Below, one piece after another: positions 26,782 to 34,898 of a stretch of 64,000 bases of DNA. This stretch comes from Sunxiuqinia elliptica (GTDB lineage: Bacteria; Bacteroidota; Bacteroidia; Bacteroidales; Prolixibacteraceae). The position numbers and the translations under genes are program-made. Each line of letters begins with the position of its first letter. Position 1 is the stretch's first letter. The notes under the pieces are model-generated. The model was not told the origin of the DNA. It saw only the letters and a program-made list of their open reading frames with translations, and made no database searches. The DNA is taken from the NCBI RefSeq assembly GCF_900113005.1, contig NZ_FONW01000002.1, positions 124,001 through 188,000 on the forward strand, written 5' to 3'.

Positions 26782-28226
26782 TCAAGGATAATGAAAAAAT
26801 GGACGAGTTGTTCCGTTCAAAATTGGAAGGTTTTGAGCAAGATCCGCCATCCTATGTGTGGGATCGGATTCGCGAACAACAAGCTGGCAAAAGGCGCAAT
26901 GTTTTCTTCCTGTATCTGAAGGGAACAGGAGTTGCTGCGGCCGTATTGCTGGCTTTTATATTGGGATGGCAGTGGCAGTTGGATAGACAGGAGGAAATCC
27001 CAACCCTAATGTCAGAGAAACAGGAAATTGTTGCTCCGAATCAGCAAGCTGAAGGGCAAGATCAAGCTGCCGCAGCGGTTGAGGAGCTGACTGCAGAGGC
27101 GCAGGTGGCTGAAAGTAAACAGCCTGAGCTAATTGAGCGTGAAACTGAAGCTAAGCCAGTGGTTCGCGAAAAGCAAATCGAGCCCTTGGTGGCAGCGGCA
27201 AGGAATGTTACCCAGCAAGTTACTCAAGATGAGATAGCCAGAGAACAGGAATCATTTAGTTTGTTGAACCTGCTGGATATTCAGTTGGATGAAGTCTTCC
27301 CGGAAGAGAATCAGTTGGCAGCAATTAATCAGAAGAAAATAACGACAAACGAAGCTTTGTTAAGCTCTGTGGATCAATCCCGAATTCAGGAAAATGCTCG
27401 TTTGCTTGCAGCGAATCGTGAAGCTAAACAGAGTGGAAGTTGGCAGGTTGGCGCCATGGTAACTCCTGTCTATGCGATTAGCAATAACTCGCAGAGTAAC
27501 AACTATGCGCGGGATATGGCAATTGCCAATAATAACAGTGATCTGAATCTGGGCGGCGGAATTTCGGTGGAGTACAAAACTGCCAGTAAGTGGAGTGTTC
27601 AGAGTGGAGTTTACTATTCGAAGTTGGAACAAAATTCGTCGAATCAACCCTATCGGGCAGAGAATATTTATGCCGATGCTGCTCCGCCATCTTCCGATAT
27701 CCAAGATGAACTGGCTTATTTTAATACAGCCGTTGCTGTAAGGTCGGGAGAAATGTTGATGAACACGGCTGCGGGGGTTGTTGCTCTTGACAACTTGCCG
27801 AGTAATGCTAAGTTGAGCAATAGTTTTGAATCTCCTTCTTCACAAGATGGAATTCTGCTTACTGCAACGGAGTTTGAACAGGCGTTTGATTACATCGAGA
27901 TTCCATTGATCGTACGCTACCAATTGTTGGATGCAGCTTTTGATATTCAGCTGCTGGGAGGGATCAATACCAGTGTGCTGGTAGCGAATAATGCCTATGC
28001 CCGAAGTCAGTTTGGACGCGAACACATTGGCGAAACCCGCGATATGAACACTTTCAATTACAGTACGAGTATTGGTGTTGGCGTTGGGTACGGAATTACG
28101 AATAAAATTAGCATTCATGTTGAACCCCAGTTGAAGTACTTCTTGGGTTCGTTAAATGATAATCCGGATGTTAGTTTCAAACCATACACAATTGGTGTTT
28201 CTACGGGTTTGAGCTATCATTTTTAA
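26778..28226 (+). CDS. Membrane-anchored anti-sigma-like protein with outer-membrane barrel domain
   Basis: The 482-residue protein starts with about 46 cytoplasmic residues (MDELFRSKLEGFEQDPPSYVWDRIREQQ), like small Bacteroidota anti-sigma domains. A single membrane helix follows (~52-66; GTGVAAAVLLAFILGW). Next comes a Gln/Glu/Ala-rich linker of ~140 residues, and from about residue 215 an outer-membrane beta-barrel domain (WQVGAMVTPVYAISN, YIEIPLIVRYQLL, LLGGINTSVLV) ending in SYHF, the aromatic C-terminus expected for barrels. Read literally, one chain runs from cytoplasm to outer membrane. It overlaps the sigma gene by four bases. The regulatory role is inferred from that linkage and from the N-terminus. 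Confidence 0.82.
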   Translation: MIKDNEKMDELFRSKLEGFEQDPPSYVWDRIREQQAGKRRNVFFLYLKGTGVAAAVLLAFILGWQWQLDRQEEIPTLMSEKQEIVAPNQQAEGQDQAAAAVEELTAEAQVAESKQPELIERETEAKPVVREKQIEPLVAAARNVTQQVTQDEIAREQESFSLLNLLDIQLDEVFPEENQLAAINQKKITTNEALLSSVDQSRIQENARLLAANREAKQSGSWQVGAMVTPVYAISNNSQSNNYARDMAIANNNSDLNLGGGISVEYKTASKWSVQSGVYYSKLEQNSSNQPYRAENIYADAAPPSSDIQDELAYFNTAVAVRSGEMLMNTAAGVVALDNLPSNAKLSNSFESPSSQDGILLTATEFEQAFDYIEIPLIVRYQLLDAAFDIQLLGGINTSVLVANNAYARSQFGREHIGETRDMNTFNYSTSIGVGVGYGITNKISIHVEPQLKYFLGSLNDNPDVSFKPYTIGVSTGLSYHF

Positions 28227-28285
28227 GGATAAAAGAAACGCATTTTCTACCCTTAATATTTAAGTCTATTAACGTTAGGAAAAAA

Positions 28286-28326
28286 GAAGGCTGTCCCTTT
28301 GAAAGGGCAGCCTTTGTTGTTTTCTG
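28286..28326. terminator. Bidirectional terminator between barrel gene and fasciclin gene
   Basis: AAGGCTG-T-CCCTTT and AAAGGGCAGCCTT around 28288-28315 form a stem with one bulged base and a very short loop. It is T-rich downstream on the plus strand and followed by six T residues on the minus strand. It serves the convergent genes ending at 28226 and 28353. Confidence 0.75.
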
Positions 28327-28352
28327 CTTATCTGTTTTTGCTTCGATTTTTT

Positions 28353-29600
28353 TTATGGAAGAATAACGTTGTCAATTACATGGATGACTCCGTTGGTCGC
28401 TTGAACATTCAATAAATTTGCAACAAGCGATGAAGTCCGGTCATTGGCGTCTGTAAGTTCCAGTGTACTAACATCAATTGTGAACGAACCATTTAAGGTA
28501 GTAACAGTCCCAGATTCAAGATCGCTGGAATATACACGTCCTTCAACAACATGGTATTTAAGAACATTGGCTAGCGTTGTTGCGTCTAAATCATCAAGGC
28601 CTCCTACTTCAAGTTCTTCAAAAAGTGCTTCGAATGCAGCATTGGTTGGCGCAAAGACGGTAAATGGACCTCCTTCGGCAAGGGTACTTGTAAGTTCAGC
28701 CTTGATTACAGCATCAACCAAGATTGAAAACTCCGGATTGAAGCTGATAGCCTTTTCGACCAAGTTCATGGATGGTGGCAAAATCACTTGATCAATAACA
28801 TGAATCACCCCATTAGACGCTTCTACATCAGCTTGAGCTACGTTGGCATTATTAATCATGACCCCGGAGCTTAAGTCAACCTCGATGGCTGCTCCATTCA
28901 AGGTTGGAACAAAGCCATTTGCAAGATCTGTGGACATTACTTTGCCTGCAACAACATGGTACAGAAGAATTGGGGTGAGCTGTTCTGCTGTCAGTGCATC
29001 GACACCACTTACGCCAAGCGTACTAAATAAGGTTTCGAAAGCGGCATTAGTTGGTGTGAACACGGTAAATGGCCCTTCCCCCGACAATGCATCAGCTAAA
29101 TCTGCTTTAACAACAGCATCAACCAAAATTGAAAACTCAGGATCGAACCCAATTGCTGTTTCTACAATGTTTTTAGGGGGAAGGAGTACTTTATCTAGAA
29201 CATGGATGACGCCGTTGGTTGCTTGAACGTCCGCAGTAACTACCATGGCATCGTTAATCATTACTCCGCCAGTCAGGTCAACTTCAATTTCTTTTCCGTT
29301 GAGCGTCATGACACTGCCATTGCTTAAATCCATGGAAAAAACCTTTGCTCCTACAACATGGTAAAGCAAAATAGGCGTAAGCTGCTCTGCAGTTAAGTCA
29401 GCGACTCCGCTAACTCCCATTTCGGCGAATAGTGCTTCGAATGCCGCATTGGTTGGCGCAAAAACGGTGAATGGGCCTTCGCCGGAAAGTGTTTCGGCCA
29501 AATCAGCTTTGACAACCGCGTCAACCAAAATTGAAAACTCGGGGTTGAAACTGATTGCTTTTTCAACAATATTCATTGACGGAGGCAATAAAACTTGGTC
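28353..29600 (-). repeat. Three near-identical ~400-bp internal repeats encoding FAS1 domains 2-4
   Basis: The same DNA words recur at ~400-bp spacing, for example TTGAAAACTC near 28725, 29134 and 29530, and AACATGGTA near 28549, 28950 and 29358. This marks tandem domain duplication within the gene, a possible site of copy-number change by recombination. Confidence 0.75.
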
Positions 29601-30176
29601 AATAATGTGGATAACTCCATTAAGAGCAGTCAGGTCTGCAATTTCAACTTTGGCGTCATTCACCATGACTCCATTGTTTACATCAATGTTTAAATAGGCG
29701 CCGTTAACTGTTTTCACCAAGCCTGTTGATAAGTCCGAGGACATCACTTTCCCGGCAATAACATGGTAAAGTAAGATTGGCGTTAATTGTTCGGCAGTAA
29801 GGTCATCAATGCTTTCAATTCCTAATGTTGTAAACAATTGTTGAAAAGCTTCATCAGTCGGAGCGAAAACTGTCAGCTCACTTTGCGCAACGGTGCTTAC
29901 CAAATTTGATTTTGCCAAGGCTTTGATCAGCGCTGTAAACTTGGGTTTCTTTTCCTTCATTGTTTGCTTTTTCAATTCTGAAACATTACCGGAATAGGAG
30001 TCCGGATCGTCTGAAATTTGTTGCAAGGAGGTTGCGATATTTTCAGGAGAAGGGTTTTCAGGAACCATAGGGTCGTCGTCGTCATTGCAGCTAACCAGTG
30101 CAACCGATGCAAATAAAAACAAAGCAACAGTTAGATGCTTCAATAGATTCGATTTTAAGTTTTCACGTGTTTTCAT
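28353..30176 (-). CDS. Surface lipoprotein with four fasciclin (FAS1) domains
   Basis: The 607-residue protein has a lipoprotein signal (VALVSC, Cys30), then an Asp-rich stretch and a ~45-residue spacer. Four FAS1 domains follow at about 80-198, 201-335, 336-471 and 472-607. Each shows the conserved FTVFAPTNAAF-type H1 box, LLYHV and a closing GVIH(V/I)(I/L)D box. Domains 2-4 repeat almost word for word (AISFNPEFSILVDAV, with AIGFDPEFSILVDAV in domain 3). FAS1 domains mediate adhesion or glycan/matrix binding at the surface. The function here is unknown. Domain 1 is the most diverged. The protein ends directly after the last FAS1 motif with no extra C-terminal sorting domain. Confidence 0.92.
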   Translation of the reverse strand: MKTRENLKSNLLKHLTVALFLFASVALVSCNDDDDPMVPENPSPENIATSLQQISDDPDSYSGNVSELKKQTMKEKKPKFTALIKALAKSNLVSTVAQSELTVFAPTDEAFQQLFTTLGIESIDDLTAEQLTPILLYHVIAGKVMSSDLSTGLVKTVNGAYLNIDVNNGVMVNDAKVEIADLTALNGVIHIIDQVLLPPSMNIVEKAISFNPEFSILVDAVVKADLAETLSGEGPFTVFAPTNAAFEALFAEMGVSGVADLTAEQLTPILLYHVVGAKVFSMDLSNGSVMTLNGKEIEVDLTGGVMINDAMVVTADVQATNGVIHVLDKVLLPPKNIVETAIGFDPEFSILVDAVVKADLADALSGEGPFTVFTPTNAAFETLFSTLGVSGVDALTAEQLTPILLYHVVAGKVMSTDLANGFVPTLNGAAIEVDLSSGVMINNANVAQADVEASNGVIHVIDQVILPPSMNLVEKAISFNPEFSILVDAVIKAELTSTLAEGGPFTVFAPTNAAFEALFEELEVGGLDDLDATTLANVLKYHVVEGRVYSSDLESGTVTTLNGSFTIDVSTLELTDANDRTSSLVANLLNVQATNGVIHVIDNVILP

Positions 30177-30253
30177 GATGGTTAAATTTTGAGTTACAAC
30201 TATAAAACATGATCGCTTGAATGTTTGTTTAATTCTTTTGGTTTAAGAATAAA

Positions 30254-30261
30254 CAAAAATA
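30254..30261 (-). promoter_or_regulatory. -7 element for fasciclin lipoprotein gene
   Basis: On the minus strand this reads TATTTTTG (TAnnTTTG), 78 bases before the start codon. No convincing -33 element is seen. The rest of the 280-base gap to 30457 is AT-rich and shows no gene. Confidence 0.45.
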
Positions 30262-30456
30262 GATCTTTATTCATGCAGTACCCGTATTTATTGAATATTC
30301 ATTGTTTGTTAATAATTGTTAATAAATTGTTTTTATTGAATGTTTAGGCTTGATTATCTATTGCTGTCTTAACAAGATTATATTTTTTTATTTGCCGACT
30401 CAGTTTTAACTTTAGCCATTACTCACTTGTTATTGAAATGAACTAAGAGAGAAGCT

Positions 30457-31986
30457 ATGATTAATACCAATGAAATTGAGAATATAGAGCTGAGTTATTT
30501 ACAGTTGAAGGACTATGAGGAGTTAAAGCAGGCTTTGATTGAGTCCTATCCAGAGATGCCGGATTCCTATTGGTTGCGCCCTCAGCTTAAAACATTAATT
30601 AACCGGTTTCCTGAAGGACAGGTTGTTGTTAAAGTTAACGGGCAAATTGCTGGTTGTGCATTTTCAATCATTGTTGACTTTAGCAAATATGTTACCCGAC
30701 ACACGTATAAGCGCATTACCGGAAACTATACGTTTAATACGCACACTCCGGATGGGGATATGCTCTATGGAATTGAAATCTTTATCCGCCCTGAGTATCG
30801 GGGATTGCGTTTGGGCCGGAGATTATACGACTATCGAAAGGAGCTTTGTGAGCGTTTAAACTTGAAAGGTGTGGCATTTGGAGGACGGATTCCGAATTAC
30901 CATAAGTATGCCGATCAGATGTCGCCTAAAGAATACATTGCCAAAGTGAGGATGAAGGAGATTGATGATCCTGTATTGAACTTCCAGATTTCAAACGACT
31001 TTTATCCTTCGAAGATTTTGAAGAATTACCTCGAAGGAGATGAAGCTTCAAATGATTATGCCGTTTTGCTGAAGTGGGACAACATCTATTACGAAGAAGA
31101 AGCTAAGCAGCCTGTAATTACGAAGAAAATTGTTCGTCTTGGCTTGGTACAGTGGCAAATGAGGCCATACAATAACCTGGACGATGTGATGAATCAGGCA
31201 GAATATTTTATTGATGCAGTTTCTGGTTATCGATCCGACTTTGCTCTTTTTCCTGAATTTTTCATGGCGCCTCTTATGGCTGAGAACAATCACTTAAGCG
31301 AGCCCGAAGCAATTCGGGAACTGGCTAAACACAGTGAAGCAATTAACCAGCGTTTTTCAGAGTTGGCAATAACCTATAATATCAACATCATTACAGGGAG
31401 TATGCCTGAAATCCGGGATGATCGTTTGTATAATGCCGGCTATGTTTGTAAGCGTGATGGTTCGGTTGAGCGTTTTGAAAAATTACATGTGACTCCGGAT
31501 GAAGCTAAAGTTTGGGGTATGCAGGGAGGAGCCGAGTTAAAAGCGATTGAAACCGATTGTGGCAAAATTGGTGTGTTGATCTGTTACGATATAGAGTTTC
31601 CGGAATTGGGGCGTTTGTTGGCTGACGAAGGTGTTGATATTTTATTTGTTCCGTTTCTGACGGATACCCAGAATGGCTATTCTCGCGTGCGAAATTGTGC
31701 CATGGCCCGGGCCATTGAAAATGAATGCTATGTGGCTATTGCCGGAGGCGTGGGTAATCTCCCAAAGGTGCATAATATGGATATCCAGTATGCGCAGTCG
31801 ATGGTTTTTACGCCCTGTGATTTTTCCTTTCCAATGAATGGAATTAAGGCAGAAGCAACTCCCAATACCGAAATGATTGTGATTGCTGACGTGGATATTG
31901 ACCTGCTTCGGGAGTTGAATCAGTTTGGAAGTGTGCGAAACCTGAAAGACCGGCGTAGTGATATTTTCCAAGTTAAACGATCCTAG
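30457..31986 (+). CDS. GNAT acetyltransferase / carbon-nitrogen hydrolase (nitrilase) fusion
   Basis: Residues ~10-205 form a GNAT domain; YGIEIFIRPEYRGLRLGRRLYDYRKELC contains the acetyl-CoA-binding R-G-L-R-L-G-R loop. Residues ~225-509 form a nitrilase-superfamily domain with the Glu-Lys-Cys triad: Glu in LFPEFFMAPL (~266), Lys in FEKLHVTPDE (~342) and Cys in GVLICYDIEFPELGR (~376). Nitrilase-type enzymes hydrolyse amide or nitrile C-N bonds. Such two-domain proteins are known in several phyla but their substrate is not established. The protein is cytoplasmic. It converges with the next gene, and only two bases separate their stop codons. Confidence 0.92.
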   Translation: MINTNEIENIELSYLQLKDYEELKQALIESYPEMPDSYWLRPQLKTLINRFPEGQVVVKVNGQIAGCAFSIIVDFSKYVTRHTYKRITGNYTFNTHTPDGDMLYGIEIFIRPEYRGLRLGRRLYDYRKELCERLNLKGVAFGGRIPNYHKYADQMSPKEYIAKVRMKEIDDPVLNFQISNDFYPSKILKNYLEGDEASNDYAVLLKWDNIYYEEEAKQPVITKKIVRLGLVQWQMRPYNNLDDVMNQAEYFIDAVSGYRSDFALFPEFFMAPLMAENNHLSEPEAIRELAKHSEAINQRFSELAITYNINIITGSMPEIRDDRLYNAGYVCKRDGSVERFEKLHVTPDEAKVWGMQGGAELKAIETDCGKIGVLICYDIEFPELGRLLADEGVDILFVPFLTDTQNGYSRVRNCAMARAIENECYVAIAGGVGNLPKVHNMDIQYAQSMVFTPCDFSFPMNGIKAEATPNTEMIVIADVDIDLLRELNQFGSVRNLKDRRSDIFQVKRS

Positions 31987-31988
31987 TG

Positions 31989-32609
31989 TCAATAGTTAGC
32001 TACTTTAACTGTGGGGGCCGGTTGTTCTAAGGAGCCAATAATATAAAATGGGTCGCGGCTGATGGCTACAAACTTTCCAGACCAACTGACCTTTGCTGTT
32101 TGTTCGGTACTTCGGATGATGTGGTTTTGTGTATTGCCTCCTTGGATGCTGATTACGTGTGGGCTTTTGTTAATAATTGACAGCGAAAAACTGGCAGCTA
32201 GTTTTTCCGCCCCTTGAATTTGAATTTCAAAATCGACTGGTCTTTTTAGTGGTTTTGGAGTTTTGTCGAAATCCATCTGTTGCTTGACTACGCGAACAGG
32301 GAGAAACAGCGATTGGTTATTGCCTTCATCGACGATGATTAACTCAAAATTTCCATAGGTATCCGGGATTTTTATCAGGAGCTTGTTTTTGCTTTCAATA
32401 ATTGGGGAAACCGAAAAACTTTGGGTGTTTCTATTTTCAAAACGGATAATCGTGTTGCTGCCATCTCCATCAAAAGGGCCTTGAATGTAGCACTCAGCTT
32501 CGGCTACAAAATAAGCAGGTACAATAAATTTTTTCTGAGTGGCTTGCCCTTGTGTTAGAATTGGTGCAAATGCCAGAAAAAATAAAAGAAGTTGCTTGAA
32601 ATAAGCCAT
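31989..32609 (-). CDS. Hypothetical exported protein
   Basis: The ATG at 32609 gives a good signal peptide (FKQLLLFFLAFAPILTQGQA). Upstream frame sequence to 32705 looks non-coding. The 206-residue product is beta-rich, with FIVPAYFVAEAECYIQGPFDGDGSNTI at the start and KLLIKIPDTYGNFELIIVDEG in the middle. I do not recognise the family. It has no lipobox Cys and no repeats. Its stop lies two bases from that of the GNAT-nitrilase gene, with no terminator visible between them. Confidence 0.65.
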   Translation of the reverse strand: MAYFKQLLLFFLAFAPILTQGQATQKKFIVPAYFVAEAECYIQGPFDGDGSNTIIRFENRNTQSFSVSPIIESKNKLLIKIPDTYGNFELIIVDEGNNQSLFLPVRVVKQQMDFDKTPKPLKRPVDFEIQIQGAEKLAASFSLSIINKSPHVISIQGGNTQNHIIRSTEQTAKVSWSGKFVAISRDPFYIIGSLEQPAPTVKVANY

Positions 32610-33074
32610 GATTTTAAGTATTGATTTAGTAAAAGAAAGGTATAAATAAATACTTATTTCTCTTGTGGTGTCTGGCTTCTTTGTTGCAAGTACCATATTG
32701 AACATACAAAAAAGATGGCATCATGAGCACATGTGCAAAATGACTAGTTGCCTGCTATTTAAAATAATAAGCCGTAATAAATATTGAAAGTTAATCTTTA
32801 ATTTGAACTAAGGTTTGTATTTATGATTGGTTTATTTCCTCTTTTAATAGGTGCTTTAGGTATTTAATTGTTTGGTAGGTAGTTCAGTCTATGTCTTCAC
32901 TAGCCGAAAGTGCAAGGATGATAAATAAAGAAGAAATAAATGTAATTAGATGTATGCATTTAAGGGAAAATCTCCCATATTTAACGTAGAATTTTAGCTC
33001 TGAGCGAACAAAAATTATGGCGCATTTTACCATATACTAATCAAAAAAACAAAACCTAATAGCTTCCTAAAACC
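32610..33074. other. 465-base AT-rich intergenic region
   Basis: This gap separates divergent genes. I see no reading frame with coding character, no tRNA-like fold and no strong terminator or consensus promoter. It contains many A/T runs and marks the left edge of a two-gene AT-rich island. Confidence 0.6.
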
Positions 33075-34853
33075 ATGAAAGGCGTAATCTCTTTATTTCT
33101 AATTCTCTTATTCACATCATTGAGTTTATCTGCAACAAACTACACTGTAACTGCAAACCAATTAAATGTCAGACGGTACCCTTCAGCTGAAAGCATATCC
33201 CTTGGAATGTTAGAAAAAGGTGATACGATACTTGCCTTATTAGGGAACCCTGAGTGGACAAAAATTGAATACAAAGATCAGCATGCTTATGTTAGTAGTA
33301 AATACCTGAAAAAAGTTGAAGTTCCTGTGATAAAGGAAAAAACAAAAGAAAACTCTAAAACGAGCAACGCAAACACTCGGAGTATCATTCTGTGGATTGT
33401 GACAGTTGTTTTTAGCACTTTCTTTGTTCGAAAAGCTCAAACAGCAGGCGAAAAACGATGGGATCGATCGTCGGTTAGGAAACATGCCATCTTAACAATA
33501 ATCGTTTATTCAGGTATATTTTATGTGTTTTTTAATTATTTCTCGAGTATATCGAGCCATTTACTTTCGGTTGAGTCCTATGTAAAGTATCTAAATATAC
33601 TCTGTCTCCAGATTATTTTATTGGTCGCATTTTATAATTTGATAGCTCTACGAAAAATAATGAATTACAATAGTTGGAAAGAATCAAAAGCTACTTTTTC
33701 CATTATTGCTACGATTTCTGTTGTTATCTTGAGCTATGTATTTGTTCTGATTTTTATCGATAGCCATCCTAAACTTGCGCGAGGCTTTATTGTAGGATCT
33801 CCTATTTTTCTAGCAGCAGGGCTTATTATACAGATTATGGGTAATGAGATTCATGGAGCTAACAAGTATACTTTACCTATCGCTTTTGTAATTAACGCTG
33901 TATCTTTATTTGCTGTTGGTTTGGCAAGTTCACTTATTGCAGGTATTGAATTTACGCTACCAACCTTTTTATTGGTTCTGCTTTATCATTACAATTTACT
34001 GAAGGTTCCATCATCTAAGCGGCTCAAAAAGATAGTAAGCAAACCCGATCAAGAAGCTATCGAAAGAGAAAGGGAAGCCGCGATGTTGGATACTGCGATT
34101 GATAATATGATTCAAGAAGAAATGGAAAGACTTGATGCAAAAATTGCGGCAAGCGAAGCCATGGATGAATCAGATAATGAATTGATCGAGGAGGAAAGCA
34201 TAGAAAATGAGGATGTAATTGATATTTCAGATTTACACAAAGAAGAGAAAGCACTTTATTTAGCCTATGTAAATTTAATACAGTCTGTCAATCAAGTTTG
34301 TTCCGTGTTATCAATAAAACCACTTCAGTTACTTTTAACTCCGGATCAACTTCGTCCAAGGTTTAAACCTGCGACAGGTGAGTTAATAAAATCAGAGCTG
34401 CCGAAAATTTGGAAGGTGTTGGTGCAAAGATACCCAGTTCAATTAGAGGGAGTAAAGCATGATGCGAATGATGACGTATTTTTAGGTATTGTAGAAGAGA
34501 CCCAGCATGAGACGCTTCAGCATGCATTGTGTTACTATGTTGAAACTTTAATTGAACTGGAAGCTTGTGAACTGGCGATTGAAAAAAATGCACCGGAAAA
34601 ATCTAAACAAGGATCAATACAAAAACAACCCACAACCAAGCAAAAACCAAAATCGCAACCGGTTGCTAGACCAAAGATTCAGAAAGGCATAAAAGCACGA
34701 AGGGAAATTATTTCCGAAGGAGATGTAAAACATATTGGGTTTCGTCTTTTAACCTATAGAAATGGTGTGTGGATCGATGAAAATGGAGCCCCGTGGAAGG
34801 AATATGCATCAGGAAGGTTTAGACCTTTGAGAAAATTCATGATTCATAATTAG
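33075..34853 (+). CDS. SH3b-domain multi-pass membrane protein of unknown function
   Basis: The 592-residue protein has a signal peptide (1-~20) and a bacterial SH3 domain (~21-82; VTANQLNVRRYPSAESISLGML, then KIEYKDQHAYVSSKYLKK), which should face the periplasm. Six or seven membrane helices follow between residues ~100 and 310. A cytoplasmic part comes next: an acidic coiled coil (~325-385), a helical domain (~390-505), a Lys/Gln/Pro linker and a short end module with VWIDENGAPWKEYASGRFRPL. SH3b domains often bind cell-wall peptides. I do not recognise the whole architecture. The gene lies 45 bases before the propeller gene and probably shares its transcript. Codon use is more AT-rich than in neighbours. 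Confidence 0.72.
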   Translation: MKGVISLFLILLFTSLSLSATNYTVTANQLNVRRYPSAESISLGMLEKGDTILALLGNPEWTKIEYKDQHAYVSSKYLKKVEVPVIKEKTKENSKTSNANTRSIILWIVTVVFSTFFVRKAQTAGEKRWDRSSVRKHAILTIIVYSGIFYVFFNYFSSISSHLLSVESYVKYLNILCLQIILLVAFYNLIALRKIMNYNSWKESKATFSIIATISVVILSYVFVLIFIDSHPKLARGFIVGSPIFLAAGLIIQIMGNEIHGANKYTLPIAFVINAVSLFAVGLASSLIAGIEFTLPTFLLVLLYHYNLLKVPSSKRLKKIVSKPDQEAIEREREAAMLDTAIDNMIQEEMERLDAKIAASEAMDESDNELIEEESIENEDVIDISDLHKEEKALYLAYVNLIQSVNQVCSVLSIKPLQLLLTPDQLRPRFKPATGELIKSELPKIWKVLVQRYPVQLEGVKHDANDDVFLGIVEETQHETLQHALCYYVETLIELEACELAIEKNAPEKSKQGSIQKQPTTKQKPKSQPVARPKIQKGIKARREIISEGDVKHIGFRLLTYRNGVWIDENGAPWKEYASGRFRPLRKFMIHN

Positions 34854-34898
34854 TCCTGTCTTTATCACAAACACAATCTAACTTTAAAAAATAGCACC

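Noticed and set aside
28353-29600. CRISPR array
   Set aside because: The repeats have a ~400-bp period and encode protein domains. No 25-40 base repeat with spacers was found anywhere in the window.
28444-29697. Open frames on the plus strand opposite the fasciclin gene
   Set aside because: They mirror the repeated FAS1 codons on the other strand and have no start signals or family motifs of their own.
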